NCBI GenBank assembly: GCA_049603835.1
Contig: JBMYSZ010000021.1
Span: forward strand, 1 to 64,000
Direction of reading: 5' to 3'
Length of the DNA stretch: 64,000 nt
DNA from: Mangrovicoccus sp049603835
Lineage (GTDB): Bacteria; Pseudomonadota; Alphaproteobacteria; Rhodobacterales; Rhodobacteraceae
This document shows, piece by piece, positions 1 to 7,749 of the stretch (position 1 is its first letter; the number at the start of each line of letters is the position of its first letter). The notes under the pieces were generated by a model. It was given only the letters and a program-made list of their open reading frames with translations, was not told the origin of the DNA and ran no database searches. The position numbers and the translations under genes are program-made.

Positions 1-54
1 GATCGTGCCGATGTTAACATGCGGCTTATTACGCTCAAACTTTTCCTTTGCCAT
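1..54 (-). CDS. tuf: Elongation factor Tu, N-terminal 18 codons (partial)
   Basis: Only the first 18 codons are in the window; the gene runs off the left edge. On the minus strand they read MAKEKFERNKPHVNIGTI, the almost invariant N-terminus of EF-Tu just before the GHVDHGKT P-loop. EF-Tu is the GTPase that delivers aminoacyl-tRNA to the ribosome. A GGAAA stretch lies just upstream of the ATG as a plausible ribosome binding site. The identification rests on this short but distinctive peptide. Whether this is tufA or tufB cannot be decided from here. Confidence 0.9.
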   Translation of the reverse strand, partial: MAKEKFERNKPHVNIGTI

Positions 55-135
55 GGCTTTCCGGCGCCTCTTTTGGGGGCAAATCTATGTGCCCGGTTGG
101 ATATCGCGGGCCGCGTACCTGTTGGCAGAGGAAAA

Positions 136-149
136 ATCAAGCGCTTGAT
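136..149. other. 14-bp perfect palindrome in the tuf leader
   Basis: ATCAAGCGCTTGAT is a perfect 14-bp palindrome between the stop codon of the lipoprotein gene (155) and the start of tuf (54), both on the minus strand. It could be an operator or part of a small hairpin upstream of tuf. There is no T-run, so it does not look like an intrinsic terminator. Confidence 0.4.
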
Positions 150-154
150 GCAAT

Positions 155-724
155 TTACCCTAGGGAGTTTTCCTCAGAATCCTCTGAAGCGGGTGGTTCT
201 GGGAACCATTGGGGGTTTTCCCGCAGCCAAAGCTCGATCTCGATGGCCGCATTTTCCGCCAATTCTTTCAATTGTTGCGCCGCAGATTGCGTGTAACCGG
301 ATCCAACCACCGTATCCGCGCCCGCATCTTCGAAAATCGTTAGGTTTTTGGGTTTTGCATTCAGTCTTTGCGGCACCGAATCATAGACATTGACCGAGAG
401 AAGCAGGGTTGAGCGCGGGGCCAGCAACACAGGGATACCCGGCTGCGCCAGAACATAGCCCTGAACTTTGATGCCAATGCTATATTTGGACGGGCCATCA
501 AAGCGGCCAAGCTGGGCCTGGACCGCCTCGGTCACGGCTATTTTCAGGGCTTCGTCTTCGGCGTCGCGGGACAAGGCACCTTGGATCGGAGCGTTAGAGA
601 TCACCACCAAACGATCCAAACTGAAAGAGCCGATATTCTGGGCCGCGATCTCTTCGTCAATTGCCGTGGTGCAGGCCGCAAGGGCGCATAGGCCCGCGAC
701 CAGAACAGTCCGCAGAAGGGTCAT
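155..724 (-). CDS. Putative lipoprotein, function unknown
   Basis: A 189-residue protein with a lipoprotein signal: hydrophobic stretch after MTLLRT, then a lipobox LAAC with the lipidated cysteine at residue 18. It is therefore expected to be anchored in the inner or outer membrane facing the periplasm. The start at 724 has a strong AAGGAG site seven bases upstream; a longer reading to 859 is open but lacks a signal peptide at its N-terminus. The rest is a mixed alpha/beta sequence with no motif I recognise, ending in an acidic Glu/Ser-rich tail. The gene lies upstream of tuf on the same strand. Role unknown. Confidence 0.7.
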   Translation of the reverse strand: MTLLRTVLVAGLCALAACTTAIDEEIAAQNIGSFSLDRLVVISNAPIQGALSRDAEDEALKIAVTEAVQAQLGRFDGPSKYSIGIKVQGYVLAQPGIPVLLAPRSTLLLSVNVYDSVPQRLNAKPKNLTIFEDAGADTVVGSGYTQSAAQQLKELAENAAIEIELWLRENPQWFPEPPASEDSEENSLG

Positions 725-903
725 GCTCGTCTCCTTGTCACTCTCTCGCCCTATCTGCCTGGCCTTTGAGGCAGGGGCAAGAGTGCCCCAAACTCGGGCC
801 AAACGACGAGTTATGGCATTTGGCGTAAGGGCAATGTTCTTGAATGTCGCATTCGTCATGTTTGGGGGTTGCAGCCGCAGAGGCCAAGGCTCAGCAATAG
901 CCC

Positions 904-1371
904 ATGACTTTCGAACGCAACAAATCGGCAGGCTATTTGGTCAATCACCTCGCCCGGCTCCTGGCGCGCGGGCTGCAGCGGCGGATCAAGCCTTTGGGAC
1001 TTTCGACCGGGACCTTTCCGGTGCTTTTGGCGCTATGGGAAAAGGATGGGCAAAGCCAGCGGGATTTGGTCGTTTTATTGGGGCTGGAACAGGCGACCAT
1101 GGCCAATACGCTGACCCGAATGCAGCGGGACGGTCTAATCACTCGCCGCCCCGACCCTATCGATGGGCGTAAGCAGCGCATATGGTTGACAGAATTGGCT
1201 AAGGGACTGGAATTCAAGGCAACTCAGGAAGCGCTTTTGGAAAACACCGAGGCTCTGGCCTGTTTGGATCCCGACGAGAAAGAGACCTTTATCGCAACCA
1301 TGACCAAGGTAATTTCGGCACTAGAGACGCGGGATGAAGCCCTGAATTCGCCCCAATCGCCCAGATCTTAG
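904..1371 (+). CDS. MarR-family winged-helix transcriptional regulator
   Basis: 155 residues, the usual MarR length. The central part shows the MarR layout: a recognition-helix region (QRDLVVLLGLEQATMANTL) followed by the wing with the D-x-R-x-x-x-I-x-L-T signature (DGRKQRIWLTE, about residues 91-101). MarR proteins are dimeric repressors that usually respond to phenolic ligands or oxidants. No target gene is obvious: the neighbours are a lipoprotein on the opposite strand and convergent rpoN, whose 3' end overlaps this gene by 4 bp. The 5' region 725-903 between this gene and the divergent lipoprotein could hold a shared operator, but I see no clear palindrome there. Confidence 0.88.
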   Translation: MTFERNKSAGYLVNHLARLLARGLQRRIKPLGLSTGTFPVLLALWEKDGQSQRDLVVLLGLEQATMANTLTRMQRDGLITRRPDPIDGRKQRIWLTELAKGLEFKATQEALLENTEALACLDPDEKETFIATMTKVISALETRDEALNSPQSPRS

Positions 1372-2666
1372 ACCAATTGCGCGATCTTGGATTTCGCCTT
1401 TGCTGGGCCGCCACTGCTGCGCCGTTTCGCCGAGGTCGGAATGCCAAGCGCATCGCGATATTTGGCGATGGTCCGCCGCGCGATATGCGCGCCTTTCTGA
1501 GCCGCAAGCTGCGCGATGGCCTCGTCGCTGAGGGGCTGGCTGGGCTTTTCCGATTGGATAATTTGGCGCACCAAATCCCTTAGGGCATCCGGGCTCAACT
1601 CATCGCACCCCACCGCCCGACAAAAGAAATCGCGCATGGGCATGACACCGCGCGGCGTTTCGATCACATGGCCAGAGCTGGCGCGACTGACCGTGCTCAC
1701 ATGCACATCGAGCCGCTGAGCGATATCCTCTAAAGTCAGCGGGCGCAGATATTTAGGCCCCTTTTCCAGGAACGCGCTCTGCGCCTGAACCAGAGCCATT
1801 CCAGTGGCCAATAAGGTGGCCTCCCGACGCTCCGCCGCTCGGATCAGCGCGCGCGCCTGAACCAGGGCCTCTTTCGCCGCATGGCTATCGCTGAATTGCC
1901 CCGGAGCGCGAACAGCTAAGGCCGGCGCAAGACTATTGATGATTTCAACCTTCCAGCCCTGGCGATCACGGAAAGCACGCAGCTCCGGTGATTTGGGCAC
2001 AATTGGATCAAACGAAAATTGCAGGCCCGGCTTTGGATCGAAAGATTTCACTTGGGCGATGAGTTTCGCCAATTGATCGCCTGACACGCGACAAATTCTA
2101 GCAAGCTCAGATAGTTTCTGACCTGCCAGCAGATCGAGATTTTGCAACAGCCGCGCCATCGCTGGCGTGAGCAGATCCTGATCTTCGGCTTGCAGGCGCA
2201 AACATTCCGCCAAATTCCGCGCAAAAATCCCCGCCGGTTCCAATTGCTGCAACTTGGCCAGCACATGCTCTGCTATCGCTAGGTCACAACCGCCGCGCGC
2301 GGCAATATCGGCAAATGGCTCGCTCAGCCATCCGGTCGGGGCCAGCGCTTCTAGAAAACACTGGGCGATTTGCCGGTCCTTTGCTTTATCAAAGGCCAGG
2401 TTAATTTGCTGGCTTAGACTTTCCGCCATGCTGGTATGGGCATTGGGAATTTGCGCGATAAGCGCAGCCTTGTCCGCATGCGTGGCGGCGGGAGAGCCCC
2501 GGAATGGAGACTTACCGCGCAGGACTAGGAATGGATTTCGGGCCAGCTCCTCGCGCAAAAAAGCGGCGAGTTCTTCTGCCGGCATACTTAGCATCGCCAA
2601 AGACTGCTGCATCTGCAGCGACAGGCTTTGCGTTTGCCGTAGCGAAAGATCCATCCGAAGTGTCAT
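1368..2666 (-). CDS. rpoN: RNA polymerase sigma-54 factor
   Basis: 432 residues, shorter than the 470-500 typical of RpoN. Region I is Gln/Leu-rich (LRQTQSLSLQMQQSLAMLSM), region II is nearly absent, the core-binding domain follows, then a helix-turn-helix around LTLEDIAQRLDVHVSTVSRA. The diagnostic RpoN box (ARRTIAKYRD) that contacts the -24 element lies near residue 400. Sigma-54 directs transcription at -24/-12 promoters together with AAA+ activators. The gene stands alone: the lptB-rpoN-hpf-ptsN context common in proteobacteria is absent, so this may be an accessory paralogue like the extra rpoN genes known in Rhodobacter. Its 3' end overlaps the convergent MarR gene by 4 bp. Confidence 0.95.
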   Translation of the reverse strand: MTLRMDLSLRQTQSLSLQMQQSLAMLSMPAEELAAFLREELARNPFLVLRGKSPFRGSPAATHADKAALIAQIPNAHTSMAESLSQQINLAFDKAKDRQIAQCFLEALAPTGWLSEPFADIAARGGCDLAIAEHVLAKLQQLEPAGIFARNLAECLRLQAEDQDLLTPAMARLLQNLDLLAGQKLSELARICRVSGDQLAKLIAQVKSFDPKPGLQFSFDPIVPKSPELRAFRDRQGWKVEIINSLAPALAVRAPGQFSDSHAAKEALVQARALIRAAERREATLLATGMALVQAQSAFLEKGPKYLRPLTLEDIAQRLDVHVSTVSRASSGHVIETPRGVMPMRDFFCRAVGCDELSPDALRDLVRQIIQSEKPSQPLSDEAIAQLAAQKGAHIARRTIAKYRDALGIPTSAKRRSSGGPAKAKSKIAQLV

Positions 2667-2828
2667 GTGAGATGGTTAGCAGATCACAGACCTCACCGCA
2701 CCCTATACGGAAGCAATAAGCAATTTTTCGCGCTAAACGTGTGGATGTTTGCTTAAATAGATGGCGAATAATTTCGGGCCAGATTAGGGTTTTTCCTCAA
2801 ATTTCAAAGTACATCTCATATTGAGAAT

Positions 2829-2895
2829 ACTTATGTGCCGACAAAAACTATAAACATGCCAAACACTTATGTTCACAACTATAAGCTTTACAAAC
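2829..2895. repeat. Imperfect tandem direct repeat (two units)
   Basis: Two adjacent units, 2829-2864 and 2865-2895, each begin ACTTATGT, share ACTATAA in the middle and end in AAAC. The second unit is about five bases shorter. It lies roughly 165-230 bp upstream of the rpoN start codon, so it could be a regulatory repeat, but no function can be assigned. Confidence 0.45.
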
Positions 2896-2943
2896 ATCAT
2901 CGGCTTTTCGGTCTTTGATACGCAGTTGACGGCCGAGATGGCC

Positions 2944-2977
2944 TTCTGGCCCGAAATCACACGGTTTCAGGCCAGAA
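2944..2977 (-). terminator. Hairpin downstream of the FAH-family gene
   Basis: TTCTGGCC (2944-2951) pairs with GGCCAGAA (2970-2977); a further GAAA/TTTC pairing inside gives a stem of about 12 bp with one mismatch. It lies about 50 bp beyond the stop codon of the minus-strand gene. There is no T-run after it, so factor-independent termination is uncertain. Confidence 0.45.
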
Positions 2978-3024
2978 AGATCACGTCACCTTTCCGAGTT
3001 CCATTTTATGGCCTGATCGGAAAA

Positions 3025-3873
3025 TCAGAGGTCCTGAGCCACTTCTTGACGCGCTTCGCCCAAACCTTCGATCTGCAAGAGCATCACATCGCCAGGGGTC
3101 AGAAAGCGCGGCTCTGGCTTAATCCCGGCCCCAACGCCAGCGGGTGTGCCGGTGATCAGCACATCGCCTGGATGCAGCGTGAAGCATTGAGACAAATGCG
3201 AAATGATTTCCGCAACAGTGAAAATCATATCCGATGTATGACCATCTTGCATGCGTTCGCCATCGAGATCGAGAGTGATCTTTAGGTTCTGCGGATCCGG
3301 GATTTCATCGGCTGTGACCAGCCAAGGGCCGAGCGGGCCGAATGTGTCGCAGGATTTGCCCTTGGTAAACTGGCCCGACATCTTTTTCTGAAAGGTCCGC
3401 TCAGACACGTCATTGGCGATAGTATAGCCCGCCACATAGGAAAGCGCGTCTTCTTTACTCACATATTTCGCGGCTTGGCCAATCACCACCGCCAGCTCAA
3501 CTTCCCAATCTGTGGTGGTCGAGCCGCGCGGCAGAATAACTTGGTCATTCGCGCCGATAATCGCCGATGTCGCTTTCATGAAAAGCATGGGGAAATCCGG
3601 CAGAGCAGAGCCAGTTTCCGCCGCATGATCGCGGTAGTTCAGGCCAATACACATCATCTTGCCGATACCGCCCACAGGCGGGCCAAGGCGCACAGAGCCC
3701 TCAATTGCGGGCAAGCTCTCGGGGTCAAGCGCGGCCAGCTGCGCCAGCTGGTCGGGGCTTAGAACCGCGCCGGTGACGTCGGGAACATGATCGCTCAGAG
3801 CGCGGATAATGCCCTTTGCGTCCAAAAGACCCGGACGTTCCTGGCCCGGAGGCCCGTAGCGAAGCAATTTCAT
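3025..3873 (-). CDS. Fumarylacetoacetate hydrolase (FAH) family protein
   Basis: 282 residues, the usual size of single-domain FAH-family hydrolases and decarboxylases. The conserved catalytic half starts at GKMMCIGLNYRDHAAE. Metal-binding acidic residues are visible in DWEVELAVVIG and in ANDVSER, and the LITGTPAGVGAG loop is near the C-terminus. Relatives cleave beta-diketones or 2-keto acids such as acylpyruvates, ureidoglycolate, or 2,4-diketo-3-deoxy sugar acids; the substrate cannot be told from sequence alone. The start has a GGAGA ribosome site eight bases upstream. The gene is in the same orientation as etfBA but separated by about 310 bp with terminator-like hairpins, so it is probably its own unit. 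Confidence 0.88.
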   Translation of the reverse strand: MKLLRYGPPGQERPGLLDAKGIIRALSDHVPDVTGAVLSPDQLAQLAALDPESLPAIEGSVRLGPPVGGIGKMMCIGLNYRDHAAETGSALPDFPMLFMKATSAIIGANDQVILPRGSTTTDWEVELAVVIGQAAKYVSKEDALSYVAGYTIANDVSERTFQKKMSGQFTKGKSCDTFGPLGPWLVTADEIPDPQNLKITLDLDGERMQDGHTSDMIFTVAEIISHLSQCFTLHPGDVLITGTPAGVGAGIKPEPRFLTPGDVMLLQIEGLGEARQEVAQDL

Positions 3874-4097
3874 AGCGCTCTCCTATCTCTTTGGTGGCTC
3901 ATATGGCCGGACTCGGCTACCGCCAGCGCCCTGCCCTATAGTCTCGCCATCCGGTCAGCTCTTTGCGGCAAAAGGAACGAGGCTTTCGGGCGCAGCAAGG
4001 CTCTGCCGGATCTTGCGATCAGCCTTTGACCACCTGTTTGCTGGGACAGGCTAAGCAAAGCCTCAAAGCTCTGCAATGGCCATCAGGGGAAATAGCA

Positions 4098-4125
4098 AAC
4101 GCCAGACCAAATGAGGCCTGGCGCT
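4098..4125 (-). terminator. Probable etfBA terminator hairpin
   Basis: CGCCAGACC (from 4100) pairs with GGCCTGGCG (to 4123) as a 9-bp stem with one mismatch around a 6-base loop. On the minus strand it is followed by TTTGC-TATTT, a modest T-rich tail, about 60 bp beyond the etfA stop. Confidence 0.5.
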
Positions 4126-4154
4126 CTAAGTCACTGACTTTGCCACGAATGTAG

Positions 4155-4173
4155 GATGGGCAATTTGCCCATC
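4155..4173. other. 19-bp near-perfect palindrome after etfA
   Basis: GATGGGCAA-T-TTGCCCATC has nine perfectly paired bases on each side of one central base. It lies 13 bp beyond the etfA stop codon. It may act as an RNA 3'-end stabilising hairpin or a protein-binding site; it has no T-run. Confidence 0.45.
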
Positions 4174-4185
4174 ACTGCTCTGGCA

Positions 4186-5112
4186 TCAAAGCTTTTCGGT
4201 CAGCTCTGGCACGGCCTCGAACAGATCCGCGACCAGACCGTAATCGGCAACTTGGAAGATCGGCGCTTCCTCGTCTTTGTTGATCGCAACGATGACCTTG
4301 CTGTCTTTCATCCCGGCCAAATGCTGGATCGCACCGGAAATGCCCACAGCGATATAAAGCTCTGGCGCAACAACCTTGCCAGTCTGACCAACCTGCCAGT
4401 CATTCGGCGCAAAGCCCGAATCCACCGCAGCGCGAGAGGCGCCAACAGCAGCACCCAACTTATCGGCCAGGGTTTCGATGATCTTGAACTCTTCTTCAGA
4501 GCCAACACCACGGCCACCAGACACAACAATCCCCGCCGAGGTCAGCTCTGGACGGTCGCTTTCCGCAACCTTGTCTTCGACCCAATTGGACAGAGCCGGA
4601 TCACCTGCTGCCGCCGCGCTTTCAACCGGGGCTGCTGCCTGCTCTCCTGCCGCTTCAAAAGTCGAGGTCCGAACCGTTGCAACTTTCTTCGCGTCAGAGG
4701 ATTTCACCGTCTGCATCGCATTACCCGCATAGATCGGGCGCTCGAATGTGTCGCCATCGACCACAGCAGTGATATCGCTTAGGATCATCACATCCAGCAA
4801 AGCCGCCACGCGGGGCATCACATTCTTAGCGGAGGCGGTGGAGGGTGCCAGGATATGCTCGTAATCGCCAGAAAGCGACACGATCAGATCCGCCAAAGGC
4901 TCTGCCAGGTTATGGGCATAAGCCGCATCATCCGCGCAAAGAACTTTTGCAACACCGTCCAATGTCGCCGCTTCCGCCGCCGCATCTGTGCAGCCTTCGC
5001 TCGCGCAAAGTACGGTGACCTCGCCCAGCTGCTTCGCCGCGCTCAGGGCTTTCGCGGTGGCGTCTTTCGCCAAAGTGCCGCCGGATACTTCTGCAATCAG
5101 CAAAACAGCCAT
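4186..5112 (-). CDS. etfA: Electron transfer flavoprotein alpha subunit
   Basis: 308 residues, normal for EtfA. The N-terminal domain begins MAVLLIAEVSGG. The C-terminal FAD domain carries the conserved run SGGRGVGSEEEF, then GASRAAVDSGFAPNDWQVGQTGK, and GISGAIQHLAGM, which bind FAD. EtfAB is a soluble cytoplasmic heterodimer that carries electrons from acyl-CoA and related dehydrogenases to ETF:quinone oxidoreductase. The start overlaps the etfB stop by one base (TAATG), so the two subunits are translationally coupled. No dehydrogenase partner or ETF-QO is in the window. Confidence 0.97.
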   Translation of the reverse strand: MAVLLIAEVSGGTLAKDATAKALSAAKQLGEVTVLCASEGCTDAAAEAATLDGVAKVLCADDAAYAHNLAEPLADLIVSLSGDYEHILAPSTASAKNVMPRVAALLDVMILSDITAVVDGDTFERPIYAGNAMQTVKSSDAKKVATVRTSTFEAAGEQAAAPVESAAAAGDPALSNWVEDKVAESDRPELTSAGIVVSGGRGVGSEEEFKIIETLADKLGAAVGASRAAVDSGFAPNDWQVGQTGKVVAPELYIAVGISGAIQHLAGMKDSKVIVAINKDEEAPIFQVADYGLVADLFEAVPELTEKL

Positions 5113-5873
5113 TAGAGAACCCCCGCTTCGTCTTTCAGTTTCGCAATCAGCTCATCCACAGATGCGACCGTCACACCGGCGGCGCGCTCCGCTGGTTCTG
5201 CGGTTTTCACAGCCGTCAAACGCGGCGTTACATCAACACCGTAATCAGCCGCGGTTTTCGCATCGAGCGGCTTTTTCTTCGCCTTCATGATATTGGGCAG
5301 CGACGCATAGCGCGGCTCGTTCAGACGCAGATCAACGGAAATGATCGCTGGCAGCTTGACCGAAATGGTCTGCAAACCACCATCCACTTCGCGGGTGACT
5401 TTCGCCGCCTCGCCGTCGATTTCCACTTCCGAGGCAAAGGTCGCCTGGGACCAGCCCAAAAGCGCCGACAGCATCTGACCAGTGGCGTTCATGTCATTAT
5501 CGATGGCTTGCTTCCCACAGAGCACGATCTGCGGCTGCTCTTCATCCACAACTGCTTTGAGCAGCTTGGCCACGGCCAGCGGCTCGATATCAGTGGTCAC
5601 ATCATCGGTGGCTTCGATCAAGATCGCCCGGTCAGCCCCCATGGCCAAAGCCGTGCGCAAAGTTTCCTGCGATTGCTTAACGCCGATGGAAACCGCGACG
5701 ATTTCGGTCGCAACGCCTTTTTCCTTCAGACGGATCGCCTCTTCTACGGCGATTTCGTCGAAAGGGTTCATCGACATTTTTACATTTGCTAGATCAACGC
5801 CAGAGCCGTCGGCCTTCACCCGGACCTTTACGTTATAATCAATCACCCGTTTCACCGGGACGAGAATTTTCAT
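5112..5873 (-). CDS. etfB: Electron transfer flavoprotein beta subunit
   Basis: 253 residues. The N-terminus MKILVPVKRVIDYNVKVRV and the ETF-beta signature region (VDLRLNEPRYASLPNIMKAKKKPL, near residue 180) identify the AMP-binding beta subunit; the latter includes the loop that recognises partner dehydrogenases. It pairs with EtfA, encoded directly downstream with a one-base overlap. The start codon has a clear AGGAGA site eight bases upstream. About 180 bp separate it from the adenosyltransferase gene upstream on the same strand, so a shared transcript is possible but not shown. Confidence 0.97.
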   Translation of the reverse strand: MKILVPVKRVIDYNVKVRVKADGSGVDLANVKMSMNPFDEIAVEEAIRLKEKGVATEIVAVSIGVKQSQETLRTALAMGADRAILIEATDDVTTDIEPLAVAKLLKAVVDEEQPQIVLCGKQAIDNDMNATGQMLSALLGWSQATFASEVEIDGEAAKVTREVDGGLQTISVKLPAIISVDLRLNEPRYASLPNIMKAKKKPLDAKTAADYGVDVTPRLTAVKTAEPAERAAGVTVASVDELIAKLKDEAGVL

Positions 5874-6050
5874 GGCACGTCTCCTGATGGCCCGCTTGTC
5901 ACAGACTTATCGCTTCTCTCCACGGAACTGATTATAGCGCGCAGCATAGAAGGCCCAGAGGTAAACCGCCGCATTCTGGGCTGTTTCACCGCGTAATTGA
6001 GCGAATATTGCGGCGGCGCAGCACTGTTAGCGCCTCAAGCGCCCCCAAGT

Positions 6051-6629
6051 TTAGCTTTCGCGATTCGCGCCTGGAACCCAAAGCACATCCGCAGCGCCAT
6101 TCTCGTTTGCACATCTGGAAGCGACAAAGAACCAGTCAGACAAGCGATTAAGATATTTCACCACCGCCGGGTTCACATCCTCTTCGCCCGCCAGTTCCAC
6201 AGCCAAGCGCTCTGCACGGCGCGACACGGTCCGGCATAGATGCAAATGCGCCGCCAAAGCAGAACCGCCAGGCAAAACGAAAGAGCGCAGCGGGGCTAGC
6301 CCCTGATTCATTGCATCTATTTCCGCCTCTAGCCGGTCCACCTGGTGATCCGTGACACGCAGCGGCGGATAGTCTGCCTCGGCATCTTTGGCCATATCCG
6401 GGCGGCACAAATCCGCGCCAAGATCGAAAAGATCATTCTGTATAGCGGCCAGCCGGTCATCCATTTCGCCGCTGGCCTGAAGCCGCGCTAGCCCAACCGT
6501 CGCATTGGTTTCATCGACCGTGCCATATGCATTGACCCGCGCCGAATATTTCGCCACCCGCGCACCATTGCCCAAAGCCGTGTCGCCCTTATCGCCGGTG
6601 CGCGTATATATCTTATTCAAAACGACCAT
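6051..6629 (-). CDS. PduO-type ATP:cob(I)alamin adenosyltransferase
   Basis: 192 residues, the size of single-domain PduO/MMAB adenosyltransferases. It attaches the 5'-deoxyadenosyl group of ATP to cob(I)alamin or cob(I)yrinic acid diamide to make coenzyme B12. The N-terminal ATP-binding motif is TRTGDKGDT (residues 9-17); the conserved RRAER and NRLSDWFFVASR segments near the C-terminus form the rest of the active site. Its ATG directly follows the TAA of the upstream small membrane protein, so translation is coupled. It is often annotated cobO in Rhodobacterales, although it is not homologous to CobA/CobO of the P-loop type. Confidence 0.93.
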   Translation of the reverse strand: MVVLNKIYTRTGDKGDTALGNGARVAKYSARVNAYGTVDETNATVGLARLQASGEMDDRLAAIQNDLFDLGADLCRPDMAKDAEADYPPLRVTDHQVDRLEAEIDAMNQGLAPLRSFVLPGGSALAAHLHLCRTVSRRAERLAVELAGEEDVNPAVVKYLNRLSDWFFVASRCANENGAADVLWVPGANRES

Positions 6630-6839
6630 TTACGAGGCTCCCATCTGCCGAACCAAGACGAAAAGCAGGATCAGCGCCACAGCGACCGCCTGGGCGATCA
6701 AGCGGTAGCGCATCAGCTTATTGCCGTATTTCTTATTCAGCTCGCCGCCTTTGCTAAAGACGCCAACCCCCAAAAGCAGGATAACCGCGACGCTTAGGCA
6801 AGCCACGGCAACCAGGATAAATAGCGGATCATTCGCCAT
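6630..6839 (-). CDS. Twin transmembrane helix small protein (HIG1-like)
   Basis: A 69-residue membrane protein with two hydrophobic helices (about residues 5-25 and 45-65) joined by a basic loop containing KYGNKLMRYRL, typical of the small twin-TM/HIG1-domain proteins found beside adenosyltransferase genes in Rhodobacterales. The ATG at 6839 is preferred over an in-frame GTG at 6848, because the GGAGGT ribosome site overlaps the GTG and sits seven bases before the ATG. It directly abuts the adenosyltransferase gene. Mitochondrial HIG1 relatives associate with respiratory complexes; the role here is unknown. Confidence 0.82.
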   Translation of the reverse strand: MANDPLFILVAVACLSVAVILLLGVGVFSKGGELNKKYGNKLMRYRLIAQAVAVALILLFVLVRQMGAS

Positions 6840-6897
6840 ATGGGACACCTCCGTTTAGGCGGACATAATCCTTAGCCCAGCAAAAGCGAACCGGAAT

Positions 6898-7749
6898 CTA
6901 CTTTTCGACCTTATTTATCACCCAATCCAGGGCCTTGGTGGGCAACACGCGCCGCGCGACATCTGACAAATACGTCGCCCCTGTCACCCGGTAGCGAGCG
7001 GCAGGATAAGGCACTGACACCGCATGCAAGAGCTTATCGCTGACCGCCGAGGCCTGTAATTCGAAAGCATCTGGATCCGGGTTATCATTATAAAGCCGCG
7101 GCATTATCTTGGTTTCATACTCTGCACGGCGCGGCGAGTTTTGCCAATCGATCCATTTTTCAAACGGCCCCCGCGCATTTTCGCGGATTTTGGTTTTGAT
7201 TGGACCGGGTTCGATCAGCACCACTTGGATATTCGCGCTCGCCAATTCCAAGCGCAGCACATCTGTCAGCCCCTCAAGCGCATATTTCGTCGCCACATAG
7301 GCGCCGCGATATTTCGCGGGGACAAGGCCCAGCACCGAAGAGCAATTGACGATCTTGCCATGCCCCTGTGCGCGCATAATCGGGATCACCTGGCGGGTCA
7401 GCTCGTGATAGCCGAAAAGATTGGCTTCAAAGATTTCTCGCAACCCATCTGTCGGCAGGTCTTCCAAGGCGCCGGGCAGAGCGAAAGCGCCATTATTGAA
7501 CAAGGCATGCAGCCCGCCGCGCTCTTTGATCGTTGCAACGGCACGGGTGATCGAGGCGGTGTCTGTGTAATCAAGCGGGAAACTTGCAAAGCCCTGCGCC
7601 TGAAGCTTCATACAATCGGTGATATTGCGACAGGTGGCATAAACATGCCAGCCCTCTTTGGTCATCCGAATAGCAGCGTCCAGCCCGATGCCAGAGGAGC
7701 AGCCCGTAATTAAAATCGTTGGTTTGTTCGGTTTTTTGGGGTCGGTCAA
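6898..7749 (-). CDS. Short-chain dehydrogenase/reductase (SDR)
   Basis: 283 residues, classical SDR. The NAD(P) motif is TGCSSGIG (residues 15-22). The catalytic set is Ser137/138 in NCSSVLG and Tyr151-x-x-x-Lys155 in YVATK. The usual NNAG is NNGA here. After the Rossmann core is a long C-terminal extension typical of retinol-dehydrogenase-like SDRs. The substrate is not predictable. The start is a TTG that overlaps the TGA stop of the upstream SH3-domain gene (AATTGACC), implying tight translational coupling; no ATG or GTG lies in a sensible position nearby. Confidence 0.9.
   Translation of the reverse strand: MTDPKKPNKPTILITGCSSGIGLDAAIRMTKEGWHVYATCRNITDCMKLQAQGFASFPLDYTDTASITRAVATIKERGGLHALFNNGAFALPGALEDLPTDGLREIFEANLFGYHELTRQVIPIMRAQGHGKIVNCSSVLGLVPAKYRGAYVATKYALEGLTDVLRLELASANIQVVLIEPGPIKTKIRENARGPFEKWIDWQNSPRRAEYETKIMPRLYNDNPDPDAFELQASAVSDKLLHAVSVPYPAARYRVTGATYLSDVARRVLPTKALDWVINKVEK

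Larger units (their letters stand above)
2667..3024. other. Intergenic region, AT-rich, with direct repeat and hairpin
   Basis: 358 bp between the start of rpoN and the stop of the FAH-family gene, so it holds the rpoN promoter side and the FAH transcript end. It is clearly AT-richer than the flanks. An open frame from 2869 continues antisense into the FAH gene and is not considered real. Two structures are annotated separately: an imperfect direct repeat at 2829-2895 and a hairpin at 2944-2977. Confidence 0.6.
3874..4185. other. Intergenic region between etfA and the FAH-family gene
   Basis: 312 bp holding the 3' end of the etfBA transcript and the promoter region of the FAH-family gene. 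Two hairpins near the etfA end are annotated separately. I see no credible coding frame in the remainder. Confidence 0.6.

Noticed and set aside
2869..3285. Possible 138-residue gene at the rpoN side of the FAH-family gene
   Set aside because: Most of it is antisense to the conserved C-terminal FAH domain and no ribosome site precedes it.
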